NCBI GenBank assembly: GCA_023055425.1
Contig: JALGPY010000002.1
Span: 133,940,427-134,004,426 of the forward strand
Source: Linanthus parryae
Lineage: Eukaryota > Streptophyta > Magnoliopsida > Ericales > Polemoniaceae
DNA length: 64,000 bases
Reading direction: 5' to 3'
This document shows, piece by piece, positions 11,035 through 21,428 of this stretch (its first letter is position 1; each line of letters begins with the position of its first letter). The position numbers and the translations under genes are program-made. The notes beneath the pieces were generated by a model. That model saw nothing but the letters and a program-made list of their open reading frames with translations. It ran no database searches and had not been told where the DNA came from.

Positions 11035-11254
11035 AATTTTTAAAAATCCAGCCGTTGGGCCGGTTTTCGGTTCGGTTCCGGGCCGGTTCCGGTTCCGAAA
11101 AAAGTAGAAACCGAACAGTAACCGGGTATACCCCGGGTCCGGGTCCGGTTCGGTTCGTCGGTTTGTCGGTTCGGTTACCGGTCCTATTTATCGGTTGGTT
11201 TTCTCTCGGTTTCGGTTCGGTTCTCGGTTGAACCGAACCGAATTCGCAGCTCTA
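11035..11254. repeat. right subterminal repeat array of the hAT element
   Basis: Counterpart of the left array, with repeated cggttcggttccggg and ccggttccggttcc motifs running up to the terminal inverted repeat. Confidence 0.8.
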
Positions 11255-11262
11255 AGCTGATA

Positions 11263-11644
11263 TAGCGTCCCAGCTGTCTTAGTAATTCCCCAATCCCAAT
11301 TTTTAACAAAACCCACAAGTATTAGGTAATTAGTCTTTGGCTAGAGAGAATAACAAAATACAGCGTTGAGCTCATGACTAGAAGAGACTCCACCTTTTGC
11401 TTCTTGTTTTTTTCATTTTGTACCTAGGCAGTTCAACCATGAAGCTCATGTCTGTGCTAATGGTGTCTTTGAACTTGTCTAATTTTCCAGGCTTGTTCTT
11501 AAGCCTTGTACTTCTGGCTGGTATAGGCTCTCCTTTGCTTAATGAAATCTTCAGTTTGAAAAAAGAAGTACAATTTTATTTGTGTTTGTCAGTAAGGATT
11601 AGTTATTGGAAGAATTAAAGTTCACCGATAATCACAATAACCAT
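11263..11644. other. spacer without recognisable genes
   Basis: AT-rich sequence between the hAT target duplication and the copia remnant. No domain was recognised in its short frames. Confidence 0.4.
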
Positions 11645-11715
11645 TACTAACTCACTGAACATGCAGAATTTGCATCCAAGATGTCACGACATTTTGGATA
11701 GTCATTGGATTTCCA
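11645..11715 (+). repeat. fragment of the REM-locus 3' flank
   Basis: Nearly identical, same orientation, to 34618-34680 (core aacatgcagaatttgcatcc). A more diverged copy lies inverted at about 13540-13600. At 13.5 and 34.6 kb the sequence lies just beyond a B3 gene's last exon, so this is probably a stray copy of that flank. Confidence 0.6.
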
Positions 11716-12386
11716 AAATTGATCGGAATTGAACAAGTTCGAATTGTTCCCAAGGGTGATACATGAAGTTCTTCAGAGAGTAAGAGACTGTGAAAACCTG
11801 CAAGATTGATCGGAGATGGACAAGTTCGAATTGTTGATCTGAAAATATCAAATTCATGGGGAAGCCCGCACAAATTGTTGAGAATCAGATCTTCATCTAG
11901 GATGAACTCATTGATTTGTGCCAACTGATCCACCACATTTTTTACAGAATCAAAATAAACAGTGATCGATTGATTTCCTTTCAAGAGAGACCAGAGAGTA
12001 GCCTTGAGCTGATGAACATGCGAGCGAAAACTAGATGTGGATCGGGTCTCGACTTTAGTCCAGATCACATTTGCGGAAGATAGATCCAAAACCAAAGGAA
12101 GAACAGAAGGTATGGAAGCAATGAGACATGCTCGAAGATGACGATCAACCTGAAGCCATGCTCAATGCAGAATGATCAATGGCCGGAACAGGAGAGGAGG
12201 TGCGTTCCGCCATGAAAATTGTCAAGGAAGATCGGAGAGAAGGCCAGAGATGCCATTGGGCGATGGCTCTGATACCATAACAAAATCAAAGAGAAAATGT
12301 GTGTTTGACTACTGATTCAAGATTACCTAACGTACAGTACATTACTGCTTAAATAGTAGTCTAGTTACTGTAACTAACCTCTAACA
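11652..12386 (-). pseudogene. Ty1/copia gag remnant with primer-binding site and possible short LTR
   Basis: On the minus strand the frame at 12095-11700 contains ATLWSLLKGNQSITVYFDSV and VDQLAQINEFILDEDLILNN, the pattern of the copia gag (UBN2-type) domain. Upstream, 12265-12277 reads TGGTATCAGAGCC on the minus strand, the primer-binding site for initiator tRNA-Met. The ~110 bp beyond it (12278-12386) begins TGTTAGAGG on the minus strand and includes a TATA-like ctatttaag, so it may be a short LTR, but no second LTR or target duplication was found. No protease, integrase or RT follows, so this is a truncated fragment. Confidence 0.65.
12265..12277 (-). promoter_or_regulatory. copia primer-binding site (tRNA-iMet)
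   Basis: TGGTATCAGAGCC on the minus strand, the canonical plant copia reverse-transcription priming site. Confidence 0.85.
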
Positions 12387-12511
12387 AACTACTACCTCTG
12401 TTTCTTCTTTTTCAACTTACTTCACTTCACTTTTTGTCACTATTCACTGGGTCACTTTAACCTGGTGATATAATTAGCAAAACGATGCAATAATTTTGTA
12501 ATATTTGCCAG

Positions 12512-12800
12512 GTGCAGTGTGATTCGGTTGGAATTGTAAAGGAATTTCAAGCGAACTATTCAGGGGAGATGGACAGGTCTGCATTGGGAGTGGTCTTTGA
12601 GGATTGCAAGAGGATTCTGATTGAGACAGACGATGCTCTCTGCTCATGGTGCCCTCATACTCCTCTGCTCATGGTACCAAGTAGCGCATTGTTTAGCAAA
12701 GAAGGCTGTCGATTTTGATCAGATGTGTTCTTGGTTAGGAAGTGTCCCTGTTTGGGCTCTGCCATGGGTAGTGATGGATGAGGCTGAATTAGCCTAATAA
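12512..12800 (+). pseudogene. RNase H-like (RVT_3) C-terminal fragment, LINE- or host-type
   Basis: The frame from 12512 includes EDCKRILIETD. After a frame change near 12660 the end reads AHCLAKKAVDFDQMCSWLGS then VPVWALPWVVMDEAELA and a stop. This arrangement (acidic ET/SD motif, then VAHxLAKxAV, then a short hydrophobic tail) is typical of the RNase H-like domain at the end of plant LINE ORF2 and of related host genes. A short A-rich run follows at about 12828. No reverse transcriptase is nearby, consistent with a 5'-truncated LINE. Confidence 0.55.
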
Positions 12801-13540
12801 ATTTTGATATTAGTCATTTTTCTTGAAAAAAAAGAAGATTGAAACTTCTCGTAGAGATATGCTAAAGTATTCGTCAATAGTCTTTGAGGCTTTGAGCGGA
12901 GTAGTTTCAATTTTTGTTTGTTTGGCGGGCCTTTCTAATTTTCACTCCATGGATCCTGATGACACAATATTACCTTGCTTATATAACAATTTAGGGTAGA
13001 AATGCACTCACTACCTTATAGTTATGAAATCCATTCCTCAGTTTGGAGCTACACTGGAAATGCCTATTGGAATTCCGCCTTGGTAACAGGCCATTAGCGG
13101 AATGTTTCGGTAAAATCTAGCCGTTCTTGCCCGGAACGATCTGCTGCACCAACATGCATTAATTTTTAGAATTTATTTTGATAATTTCTTCTGCATGGTA
13201 CAAGTTCAAAGACCAAGCATACCTAACTAAATTTGTTTCAAATGCATGCAGCTGTCATAAGCTCATTTTTATCCTCCCGCCTTATCAGGAACTCATCAAA
13301 GTATCACATTCCCATTTTACCTACCTCAGCATTAGCAAAATCATACATTCTTCCTACCCAAAGCTGAACTGTGGAATTGATCATGGGTACCCAACTCAGA
13401 TTGACTGCATGATGAACTGAAAATTCAGATGCATATTCAAAGCTGATCAAACTTTAGCTCTCTATCAATGACAACAGAATAATCAAATAAAAACACTAAA
13501 GGAGCACCCAGATACCATCAATTAAAAGCAACTCCCATGA
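12801..13540. other. spacer without recognisable genes
   Basis: No coding domain, RNA gene or element boundary was recognised. The part next to 13540 begins the inverted homology to the 3' flank of the plus-strand REM copy. Confidence 0.4.
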
Positions 13541-13670
13541 CTATCCAATTATATGTCTTAACATGTTGGAAACAAATTATGCATGTTCAGGAAGTTCTTG
13601 GGTAACAACAGAGTTGAACAAAAAAACAAGATTTCATTTGCAAACTTTATTTATTTTTTAATTGGAGACT

Positions 13671-13946
13671 CTAAGCTTCCTGGGGAAACCATGACCCTTC
13701 TCTTAGAATGCGCATCTTCAAGGAAGGCTCCAGCTGGCCTTCTCCCTGGATGAATTCGCAGAGGCATCTGTCTTCCAACCTCATGTTATTCACTCGGCAG
13801 AAAGCTTTCCATCCCTGGGAAATCCTTATCCGACCATCATCCCAATGCCTGACTTCTGCTTCCCACTGTCTATTTATTTCATCAAATAGGACGAGGATCT
13901 TTGGAAGCTGCAGGTTGTGCTTGTCGACAACTTCTCTTGGGATGCA
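13671..13946 (-). pseudogene. isolated last exon of a REM-type B3 gene (second B3 domain, C-terminal half)
   Basis: The minus-strand frame reads CIPREVVDKHNLQLPKILVL, then RQWEAEVRHWDDGRIRISQG, WKAF and LEDRCLCEFIQGEG. This is the IPxxF...W...GW..F...GD/EDxCxFE pattern of REM B3 DNA-binding domains, intact to its stop. It corresponds to 34005-34302 in the plus-strand copy. The base before the exon is C, so the acceptor is aatgcac|tgc where the plus copy has aatgcag|tgc; the splice site is lost. Downstream on the minus strand (13600-13540) homology to the plus copy's 3' flank continues. It is best read as the terminal exon of the minus-strand REM copy at 28.9-30.8 kb (inference). Confidence 0.75.
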
Positions 13947-13952
13947 GTGCAT

Positions 13953-16900
13953 TCATTAACAAGTAAAGAAATATCATTATTGCCGTTTGAACAAGTCCAA
14001 TAAATTTTGAATTGACAAGAATTGGGAGCTTTGAAATTGAAAAAAAAATTAATGATTCAAAGGTATGAAACTAATCAAATTCTCAGGTCATATTAATTGG
14101 TAGTCGGTACTTGATCGACTCATTGAAGTGCTTAATGATTCCTTTCAATCAAAATCGGTTGGGCTTGTGGTTTACTGCAGCCTCTGTGGATTACTACCTC
14201 AGTATTTCTCCATCCTTCTACAACCTATTACAGGCTCTGTAGTATGGAAACACATCGTCATAAATAAAACACTTCGCAGAAAAGATGCCAAACAATCTAA
14301 TTTTATGTAACATGTCAACTTTGTAATTAGTCATATTTTAGTAAATTAGTTATAGTGTTTAAACAACTCCATAGATTGACGGTAGCAGTTTCAGACTTTC
14401 AGCCTAGATGCTGTGATAAATGAAAATTTACAGTAATGCAGAGCCTTGAAGAAGAAAAAACGCTCAAGGACTCGGACCAAGAGAAGGACTTAGAATGGGA
14501 GACACTTAAGTACTCTGAAAAGTCATATACTTGCTTTCTGTATCTTCTACTCTTTCAGCCGAAAATGGAAGACTCTTCATTGCTGAAACTAGGTGAGAGA
14601 TTCCTACTGCTGAGTTGTGAAATTTAACTTTGGTTTGGTTAAATGGACTTTTTTGGTTTTGTTCTATTCTATCATTGCTATGTTCTAACTTTCGGTTAAT
14701 GCTTCTGTGTTTGGGTCGAAATCTATAAATATTCTACCTGAAAGCTTTAAGTCTATTTGATGTTGAAATATAAAGACATTGCGGAGTTATTCTCCAAGCA
14801 ATGACAGGCACATGTTGAAAATTTGTTCCCTACTTGGTTCAAAGCCCATTTAATGTTTTTTCTATGTTTCCTTGCAAAGATAATAACACGATTCAAATAC
14901 AAGCATATATTTCAAAGTCCAAACTGGTATCCTATGCTACCATATTGAAGATACACCACAGTGGGCAGCCATATGTATAAACAAAAAAAAGATCCTTGAA
15001 CAATAAGAAAATTCACATAATGTTTACCCCTTTCCCCTTATGTCAACACTCTACTGGATATGTATCATTACATGTTTCATATTCTGTGTGCACCATCCCT
15101 CTTCTTTGATGACATTCATTATACTTCTATACTTCATGTCGTTTACTGGAAGAATCTTCATGCATTTTAGGGCAATCACTCGTAATACAGACTTTACGGG
15201 TCTATTATCAAGACTATTTTACAAAATAAAAATTTCTCTCTTTTTGCAGTTTAAATTAGCATCGTGGGGCTTAGTGGAGCAACTCAACATTTAGTATGCT
15301 TGTGAATTAGATCTTGAATAAGGATTATATTTCTTAAACGTGGTTATTCTCGTAATTGAGTTGTCCATCACATTATAATACGATTGTTTAGACAGTTGAG
15401 ACCATTCCCGAACTTAGATTATATATGAATTGACTTCTAGATAAAATACGGTCATTGGATAGGCAGGAAACATTTATAAATGGGTTAGAATTAAAAGAAT
15501 ATATATACACAGACCTAGAATATGCATTTCATGTCTTCAATTTGGCTGGTGTCAGAGTTGGAAGATATGCATAAGAGATAGGGTCTCTCTATCTGATCGC
15601 CTACCGCGTTGCCTAGCACGTTTTTATCTCTGACTAGGCGTGACCCCGCACTACAGCGCAGGTCGAGAGGTAAGTTTATGCATCGATTCTTTTAGGATAC
15701 ATATGTACCTATATAAACACTTGTATGTTTTTTCATCTACTATTCGACTTTTCATTACGTAAATACATAACTAAATTTCTTTGTCCTAGTTATGATTTCT
15801 CGCATCAATAGTCAATTTATTGATAGTTACAGTACTAAAATATGCATACAATAACATAATTAGTTGTTTTTACACATTAGTAATATTAGAGTAGCATGAT
15901 TAACCGTAATCTTTATTTTTGTCTATCAACACACATTTTCTGGTAGAACAATGTATGATCCAAGGATTCACATTCTCGTTTGACCAGACACAAACTCGAA
16001 ACATGTTGCTATGGCCCACATCTATTTAATCTATCAACTCTATGAATGATTAAATAATTTGATTGAAGAGAACTACACACCTTTTACATACAGAGTATTG
16101 ATGTAGGCAATCTAAATTAGCATTTATTTGAGCTTGGACAATAAAAAAAAATTTAGCATTGATAAAATGGAGGTTATACTATCCTAAGAAAAATTGTAAG
16201 AATGACTGATTGTTTCCTAACAAGCCTCCGTGAAGAATCGTGGTGCCATGTATGAAATAACTTTTCACCCAACTCTATTATGCAACAATCATGATTGCTC
16301 TGCCCAAAATGATTGAGAAATATTATACGAAATCTGAATTGATGAGTATTAGACAATTGCAATCACCAACATCCACAGTAACCACCACCACCAACAGCTT
16401 TTGTGCAAACCGTCTTTCCTATGTGACGCTGCTCTTTTTCTCAAAGAACACATAACATTCTACCACTTCGAGTTGTTTAATAGTAGGATAAGCAATCATA
16501 TACTTAATATGAATTAGGGAAGATGGGTGCTTAATTATAGATAGGACACAAATCCTTTTATTGTATTTTCTTGGCTGACCATCTTCTTTCTTCGTTTTGA
16601 AATCATCTTTAAATTAATTTCAAGAAGGAAAATGGATAGAATTAAACACAAAGTGGAAACTGCCAATAAATTACCAGATTCGTCAATAGGAGATTGATGA
16701 TATTACTTGACAGAAAGAAATAAATATATTAAAACATTACTTTCTAATGTGATAAAAAGAAGTTAACACTACTACTTTGACATTGAAAAGAAATCCCAAA
16801 CCCTCAAGAAGACTGTGAAAAATAATTTATTTATATTTTAATTAAGAGATATTGCTCATTATGAACCATGATTATGTTCTTAGGGATTTGTTCACCACAG

Positions 16901-18269
16901 TCTTTTTTATTTCTACTTCATGCTTCACTATATATGGATCTAATTCTTTCGATGGAGTAGAAAATCCAACTGTTTTAATTATTAAAAAATATAACTTCAA
17001 AGAGGTTAACTGTTTTACCAATAAATTACCATGTGATAACATTAGTCGAACAATCATGAGACACCTTTTGCAGTCTGGCTGTCTCCACGTCTATATGAAA
17101 TTGTCATGAATAACGATTCACAACTTCATGTAATCACTGTCTTATGTGACGAAAAATATCTAAGTAAATCGTTGTTATAGAACTCTCTTGAAATATTATT
17201 TTCAAAGGTTTGCTTCAATAATTAGCTAAGTCGTCAAAACTTCTCAAAACAGTACTTACAATGTAACCACAGAAAAATGTAATTTTTGTGTTACGAAAAA
17301 TTCAATATCCATTTCCTATTGTTAGGTTCTCTATTCCTAATTATACACTATATTAGGAATTATAATGTATATATGATGCAGGATCAGAAATATTTTATGA
17401 CTAAGTTACCTAACTAAGTGTTGATGTTAGTAGTTAGTAAGTGTTACAATTTGTCACATGTAGACGATTTAACTTTGATGGAGTGAGGTTGAAAGTTTAG
17501 AGTATGCAGTTTTCATGAAATAATAATGAGACTGAATTATAAAGTCGTGAAATCCTCCTAACAGTGATCTTAATCACATTCATGAATCAGAGATGAAAAA
17601 ATAGACATTCGAAATGGTATTCGAAGAAAATAAAAATCACTGTGCTAAAAAAATACATAAAGTCTAAACTTGGTAATTTAAAAATTTGAAACATCAAGCA
17701 GAGAATTCGAAATTTGAATCCCCGTCTCAGAATTCTGATGCAAATGCATTATATCAAGAAAATTTCATAACAAAGACATTGATGACCACAGATCATATAA
17801 CCGATTAGCTTTCAAAAAATACCAACAGCGTCCCAAGTATATTTTTCAAAGTAAATAGAAAAACTTTATAGTGATATGATAATTGAAGATAAAACGCTCC
17901 TCAAAGTGCAAAAAATACCACTGTTGTTGCATTTGTAGTATTATCGAGTGCGATTTCTCTTTTTGCTCTTGCACGGACGACTTCAGAAGTCAAGAAAATA
18001 TGTTTAGGAACCATGAAAAATGTTAAAAAATATGTGCTCAACAATTCATTAGTAATTGAGATTCTATTAATTTTCGTAACTTCCATCATATTAATGGAAA
18101 ATAAATATCTTAAGATTAAGTTACATGATGAGTCATGCATGACATAGCAAAGAATATCTTAAAATTAAATTATGTGATGAGTCATGCATGACATGTCATT
18201 GTTTTATTGGCTTGTTCATGGTAGTTGATGATATGGCGAAACAAATTTCAACACTTCAAAAATTAGGAA
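13953..18269. other. AT-rich non-coding region
   Basis: About 4.3 kb with only short, unsupported frames on both strands. A small GC-richer island at 15580-15670 stands out but carries no recognised domain. If the split-gene model is right, this is expanded intron sequence. Confidence 0.4.
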
Positions 18270-18343
18270 TTGACAAGTGGCAGTTCCACGTTCAATCTGA
18301 GCACTTTCCTATATATATATGTATATATATATATATATAAATA

Positions 18344-18380
<37 letters not shown>

Positions 18381-18425
18381 CTATAGTAAATGGGTCTTGG
18401 TCAAGTGGCAGTTCCACGTTCAATC
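18270..18425. repeat. (TA)n microsatellite between short direct repeats
   Basis: TA-rich tract at about 18311-18382, flanked by two copies of aagtggcagttccacgttca (near 18274 and 18402). It lies at the truncated left end of the gypsy LTR. Confidence 0.8.
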
Positions 18426-18430
18426 AATAT

Positions 18431-18816
18431 TCTTGGTCAAAATTCAATGGTCAATTGACCAATAGTAGATGGGTATTGGTCAAATGACCAATGGAATTTT
18501 TAATGAAAAAAAACAAATTGGTGCTTTGGGTGTAGTCTTTGCTAGGTAAAAGTTTTAGGATGTTTTGGTTCTACAATTAGCATATAAAAATTATCGTATA
18601 CTTTTGTAGCACCAAAAAGGGTTTTAAATATTTATTAATTGCATTATTTAAGTCAGGTTTAGGCAAAATCATTATAACTAAATTTTAAAATTAATACGCG
18701 TGCTTACTAATTAAATCACGAACTCGAAAATTAACTAAACTATTTCTAGGAGCTCTTAACCGAACCTTACGCGTCAAAATATCGATTTGTCCCTAGTATA
18801 AAAACGGAGTATTACA
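18431..18816 (-). repeat. truncated 3' LTR of the gypsy-like element
   Basis: About 386 bp matching 25449-25838 in the same orientation, including the shared end attaca. The other ~2.7 kb of the LTR is missing. Confidence 0.85.
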
Positions 18817-18961
18817 TCCTCCCACCTTGGAACACGCTTCGTCCTCGAAGCTTGGACGGGTTACTAAGGTCTGAACGGGTTTCCTAAATGAGATGCACAA
18901 CGATTATAGTTAGAACACTTACCTTCCTTATTGTTTATCGTTCGTGCCTCTCGATCACTCA

Positions 18962-21428
18962 TCACAAATATTTGGCCAGGTGGCCTCTGGTTGTTGCCAT
19001 GTGTTGCATTTCATCCATTTCTATTCCCATTGTTGCGAGCTCCATTGTTTTCATTTGCGTTCCTGTTTTGCCCTCCATTGCCATTTCCGCGGTAAATGCC
19101 TTGCTGCCCTGCTGCGCCAGTCCTAAAGTTGTTGTTGTTGCGAAGCTGATTTCCTCCATTCTGATTCTGATTCGGACGATGCCCTTGTTCGTAGAACCCT
19201 TGCTCATTTTCGGCATCCTCCTTCTACAGTCAGCAACTATGTGGCCCTTGATGCCACGAAACTTACAAGTTAGGGCGACGCCTTCACAAGTGTATCCCCG
19301 ATGGTTGCGACCACACCATTTGCAGTTAAGGTTACGAGCATCTCTCGTCATCCGCTGGTTCCTGTTTTCACCATTTCCCCAGTTTTGATTTCCTCCACCA
19401 TTACCAGTCTTGAACCGCTTGTCAGTTCCCTGATTGTTGTTTCCTCCTTGGCTAGAGTTGCTGATTGAAAGTGTGAGTATGCAGATGTATAAGAAACTAA
19501 GATACTCTAGAAGGGGGGGGGGGGTTGAATAGAGTATGCCAAATTTTTGCAAAACTTGCTAACAAATAGAAAAACTTGTGCAGATAATGAATTTCAAGGC
19601 TTTGAACACAGGTTCAAGCCGTTGAAAAGATGCAGAGAGTTTAGAGAAAGTATGCCTTTTTCAAGTCCTTGAAAACAAGTTCAAACCCTTGAAAAATAAA
19701 CAGTTTTTGTATGCTGCAAAAGCTTTGAAAGTAGATGAACTGAAAATGCACAAGAAAAGTGATTTATAGAGTTCAGTCCACTTGGACCTACGTCTCGACC
19801 TCAAGGATTAGATCCCTGCAGGATTTTTAACTCAATTCTTATTAATCAAAAGCTAAGCCCTAGAACTCAAGCACAGAGAGTTCCTTTACTCTGTTACAGC
19901 TTGTGGTTTTCCCTAACCAGTCTAGTACCTGCTCTAGCTAAGTGATTAACTAAGGATTCTCTATTGTTCACTTTGAACAATCCTTGAGAATGAATGTAGA
20001 AATAATACATAATGATCTATTAATGTAGCTATATACAGAAGATCACTTAAGAGTAGAGAAACTGCAATGAAATGCAGTGAACTTCTGTGTATCGATTGGA
20101 AGAGATGAAGAACTTCTTTGATGCTTGTCAATCCAGAATGCTTTCTCTGTATTTGCCCGTTGAGAGTTGTGTTATTGTTGCTTCGAATTTGAGCTCTTTA
20201 AATACATCAAACAACTCTGCAAATCTCTCAAGATTTTCAGCAACAATCTTCCTATTTTGTAGGCAACAGAGTTTGACTCCTTTGAGATCTTCTCCAACGG
20301 TTGAATGATTGTAATCTAAGAGATATTGTTGTAATATTTCATTTAACCATCATGAGAAGCTGTCAAACACGTCTGACTGATCACATGATCAAAGTATTCA
20401 AGTGTTTCCAAATCTGCAGCAATCCAGTTAAGGAAACAATCCTGCAAAACTTAGAAACAATATTTCATGCATTATCATGGTAAAACAGATGATATTATAT
20501 GATTCTAAACGTTTGTAACAATTTTTCTTTCATCATATAACAACAGGTAATCAAACATATGCAGGAGAGATAATAAAATAGATCAGAGAGTTAGCAGAAA
20601 AACTCCCCCTCAGAATATGCTTTCAGGTTTAACAGTTTCAAGGCTTTGAATCCAGTTTGAAGGCCTTGAAAATAGCCAAAACTATTTTCAAGCTTCAGAA
20701 GATGACTCAAGGCCTTGAAATAGCCAAGCTAATTCAAGTCTTGAACAACCTGAGCTTTCACTGATCTCTTAGCGTTCCACCTTTCTTTTTCCTAGTTGTA
20801 GAGTTGGTGTCTGATCAGCTCTCCAGATATTTGCTGCTACCCCATAGGCTTCTGACAAGGTACTATAGCTTCCGGTGAGCATGGTCCTCCTAATCTCATG
20901 CTTCAGCCCACCTATGAAGCGAGTGACCATGCGCCCTTCAGTAGGCACTGTGTCCTATGCAAACCAGGCTAGCTGCACAAATTTATCGTAGTAGTCAGTT
21001 ACAGAGTCATTTCCCTGCTTCAGTGCGATGATCTTCGTACTTCTTTCCCATTTTATGCTCTGGATATAATTCGGCTCTCATAGCAGCATTCATTGCCTCC
21101 CAATCGAAGCCATCTTCAGCGATGAGTCTTGCTCGATTAGCCGTCCACCAATTATCAGCCTTTTCCTTCAGGTAGAAAGCCGCCTCTTTAATCTTGCGGG
21201 CTTCTGGGCATTAATGGATTGAAAGATATTGTTGAAGTCCTTGATCCAGTTCTCGAGCAATACTAGATCCTCTTTTCCATAGAATTTGTTTGCTTTTCGC
21301 TGAGCTATCTTCTTAGACCAATCGGGTTCCCTTTCATTGGCAGCATTGTTGTTCATGAATAGAGACATTTGGGCCTTTTGGGCGAAGAACTGCTCCATGT
21401 TGTTGTTGTTCTCATTGTTCTGTGCCAT
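18962..21428 (-). pseudogene. gypsy gag, interrupted by a solo LTR
   Basis: Translation on the minus strand starts at 21428 (MAQNNENNNN) and runs into the gag core (REPDWSKKIAQRKANKFYG, LENWIKDFNNIFQSI); the continuation at 21165-20780 is shifted and interrupted. The C-terminal part (19450-18970) resumes beyond the solo LTR with SNSSQGGNNNQG and two degenerate zinc knuckles: CKWCGRNHRGYTC and CKFRGIKGHIVADC, the second lacking its second Cys. Several stops and frame changes are present, so it is not functional. Confidence 0.7.
19466..20760. mobile_element. solo LTR (1295 bp) nested in gypsy gag
   Basis: It begins TGAAAGTGTG and ends TGAGCTTTCA (inverted tips TGAAAG/CTTTCA) and is flanked by a perfect 5-bp target duplication ctgat (19461-19465 and 20761-20765). 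Removing it rejoins the gag sequence. The interior has a G run after ctctagaa (~19513) and recurrent caaggcttgaaa-like motifs. The superfamily cannot be told from an LTR alone. Confidence 0.85.

Larger units (their letters stand above)
7877..11254 (-). mobile_element. hAT transposon, full length, 3378 bp
   Basis: Tips TAGGGGTGCGATTTCGG (left) and, reverse-complemented, TAGAGCTGCGAATTCGG (right) form terminal inverted repeats. The element is bounded by a perfect 8-bp target duplication agctgata (7869-7876 and 11255-11262). It carries one transposase gene on the minus strand, and both ends have ~200-bp subterminal arrays of CGGTTCGGTT-type motifs. The size and structure are those of an autonomous plant hAT (RICESLEEPER/Tip100-like), but the transposase is broken. 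Confidence 0.93.

Noticed and set aside
13020..13150. GC-richer patch with gaattccgccttggtaacag
   Set aside because: No frame, repeat partner or structure could be tied to it.
14436..14627. 63-codon acidic frame (starts MQSLEEEKTLKDSD)
   Set aside because: No domain, no splice context and no match to either REM copy; left unannotated.
18888..19388. 166-codon plus-strand frame
   Set aside because: Antisense to gypsy gag with its zinc knuckles.
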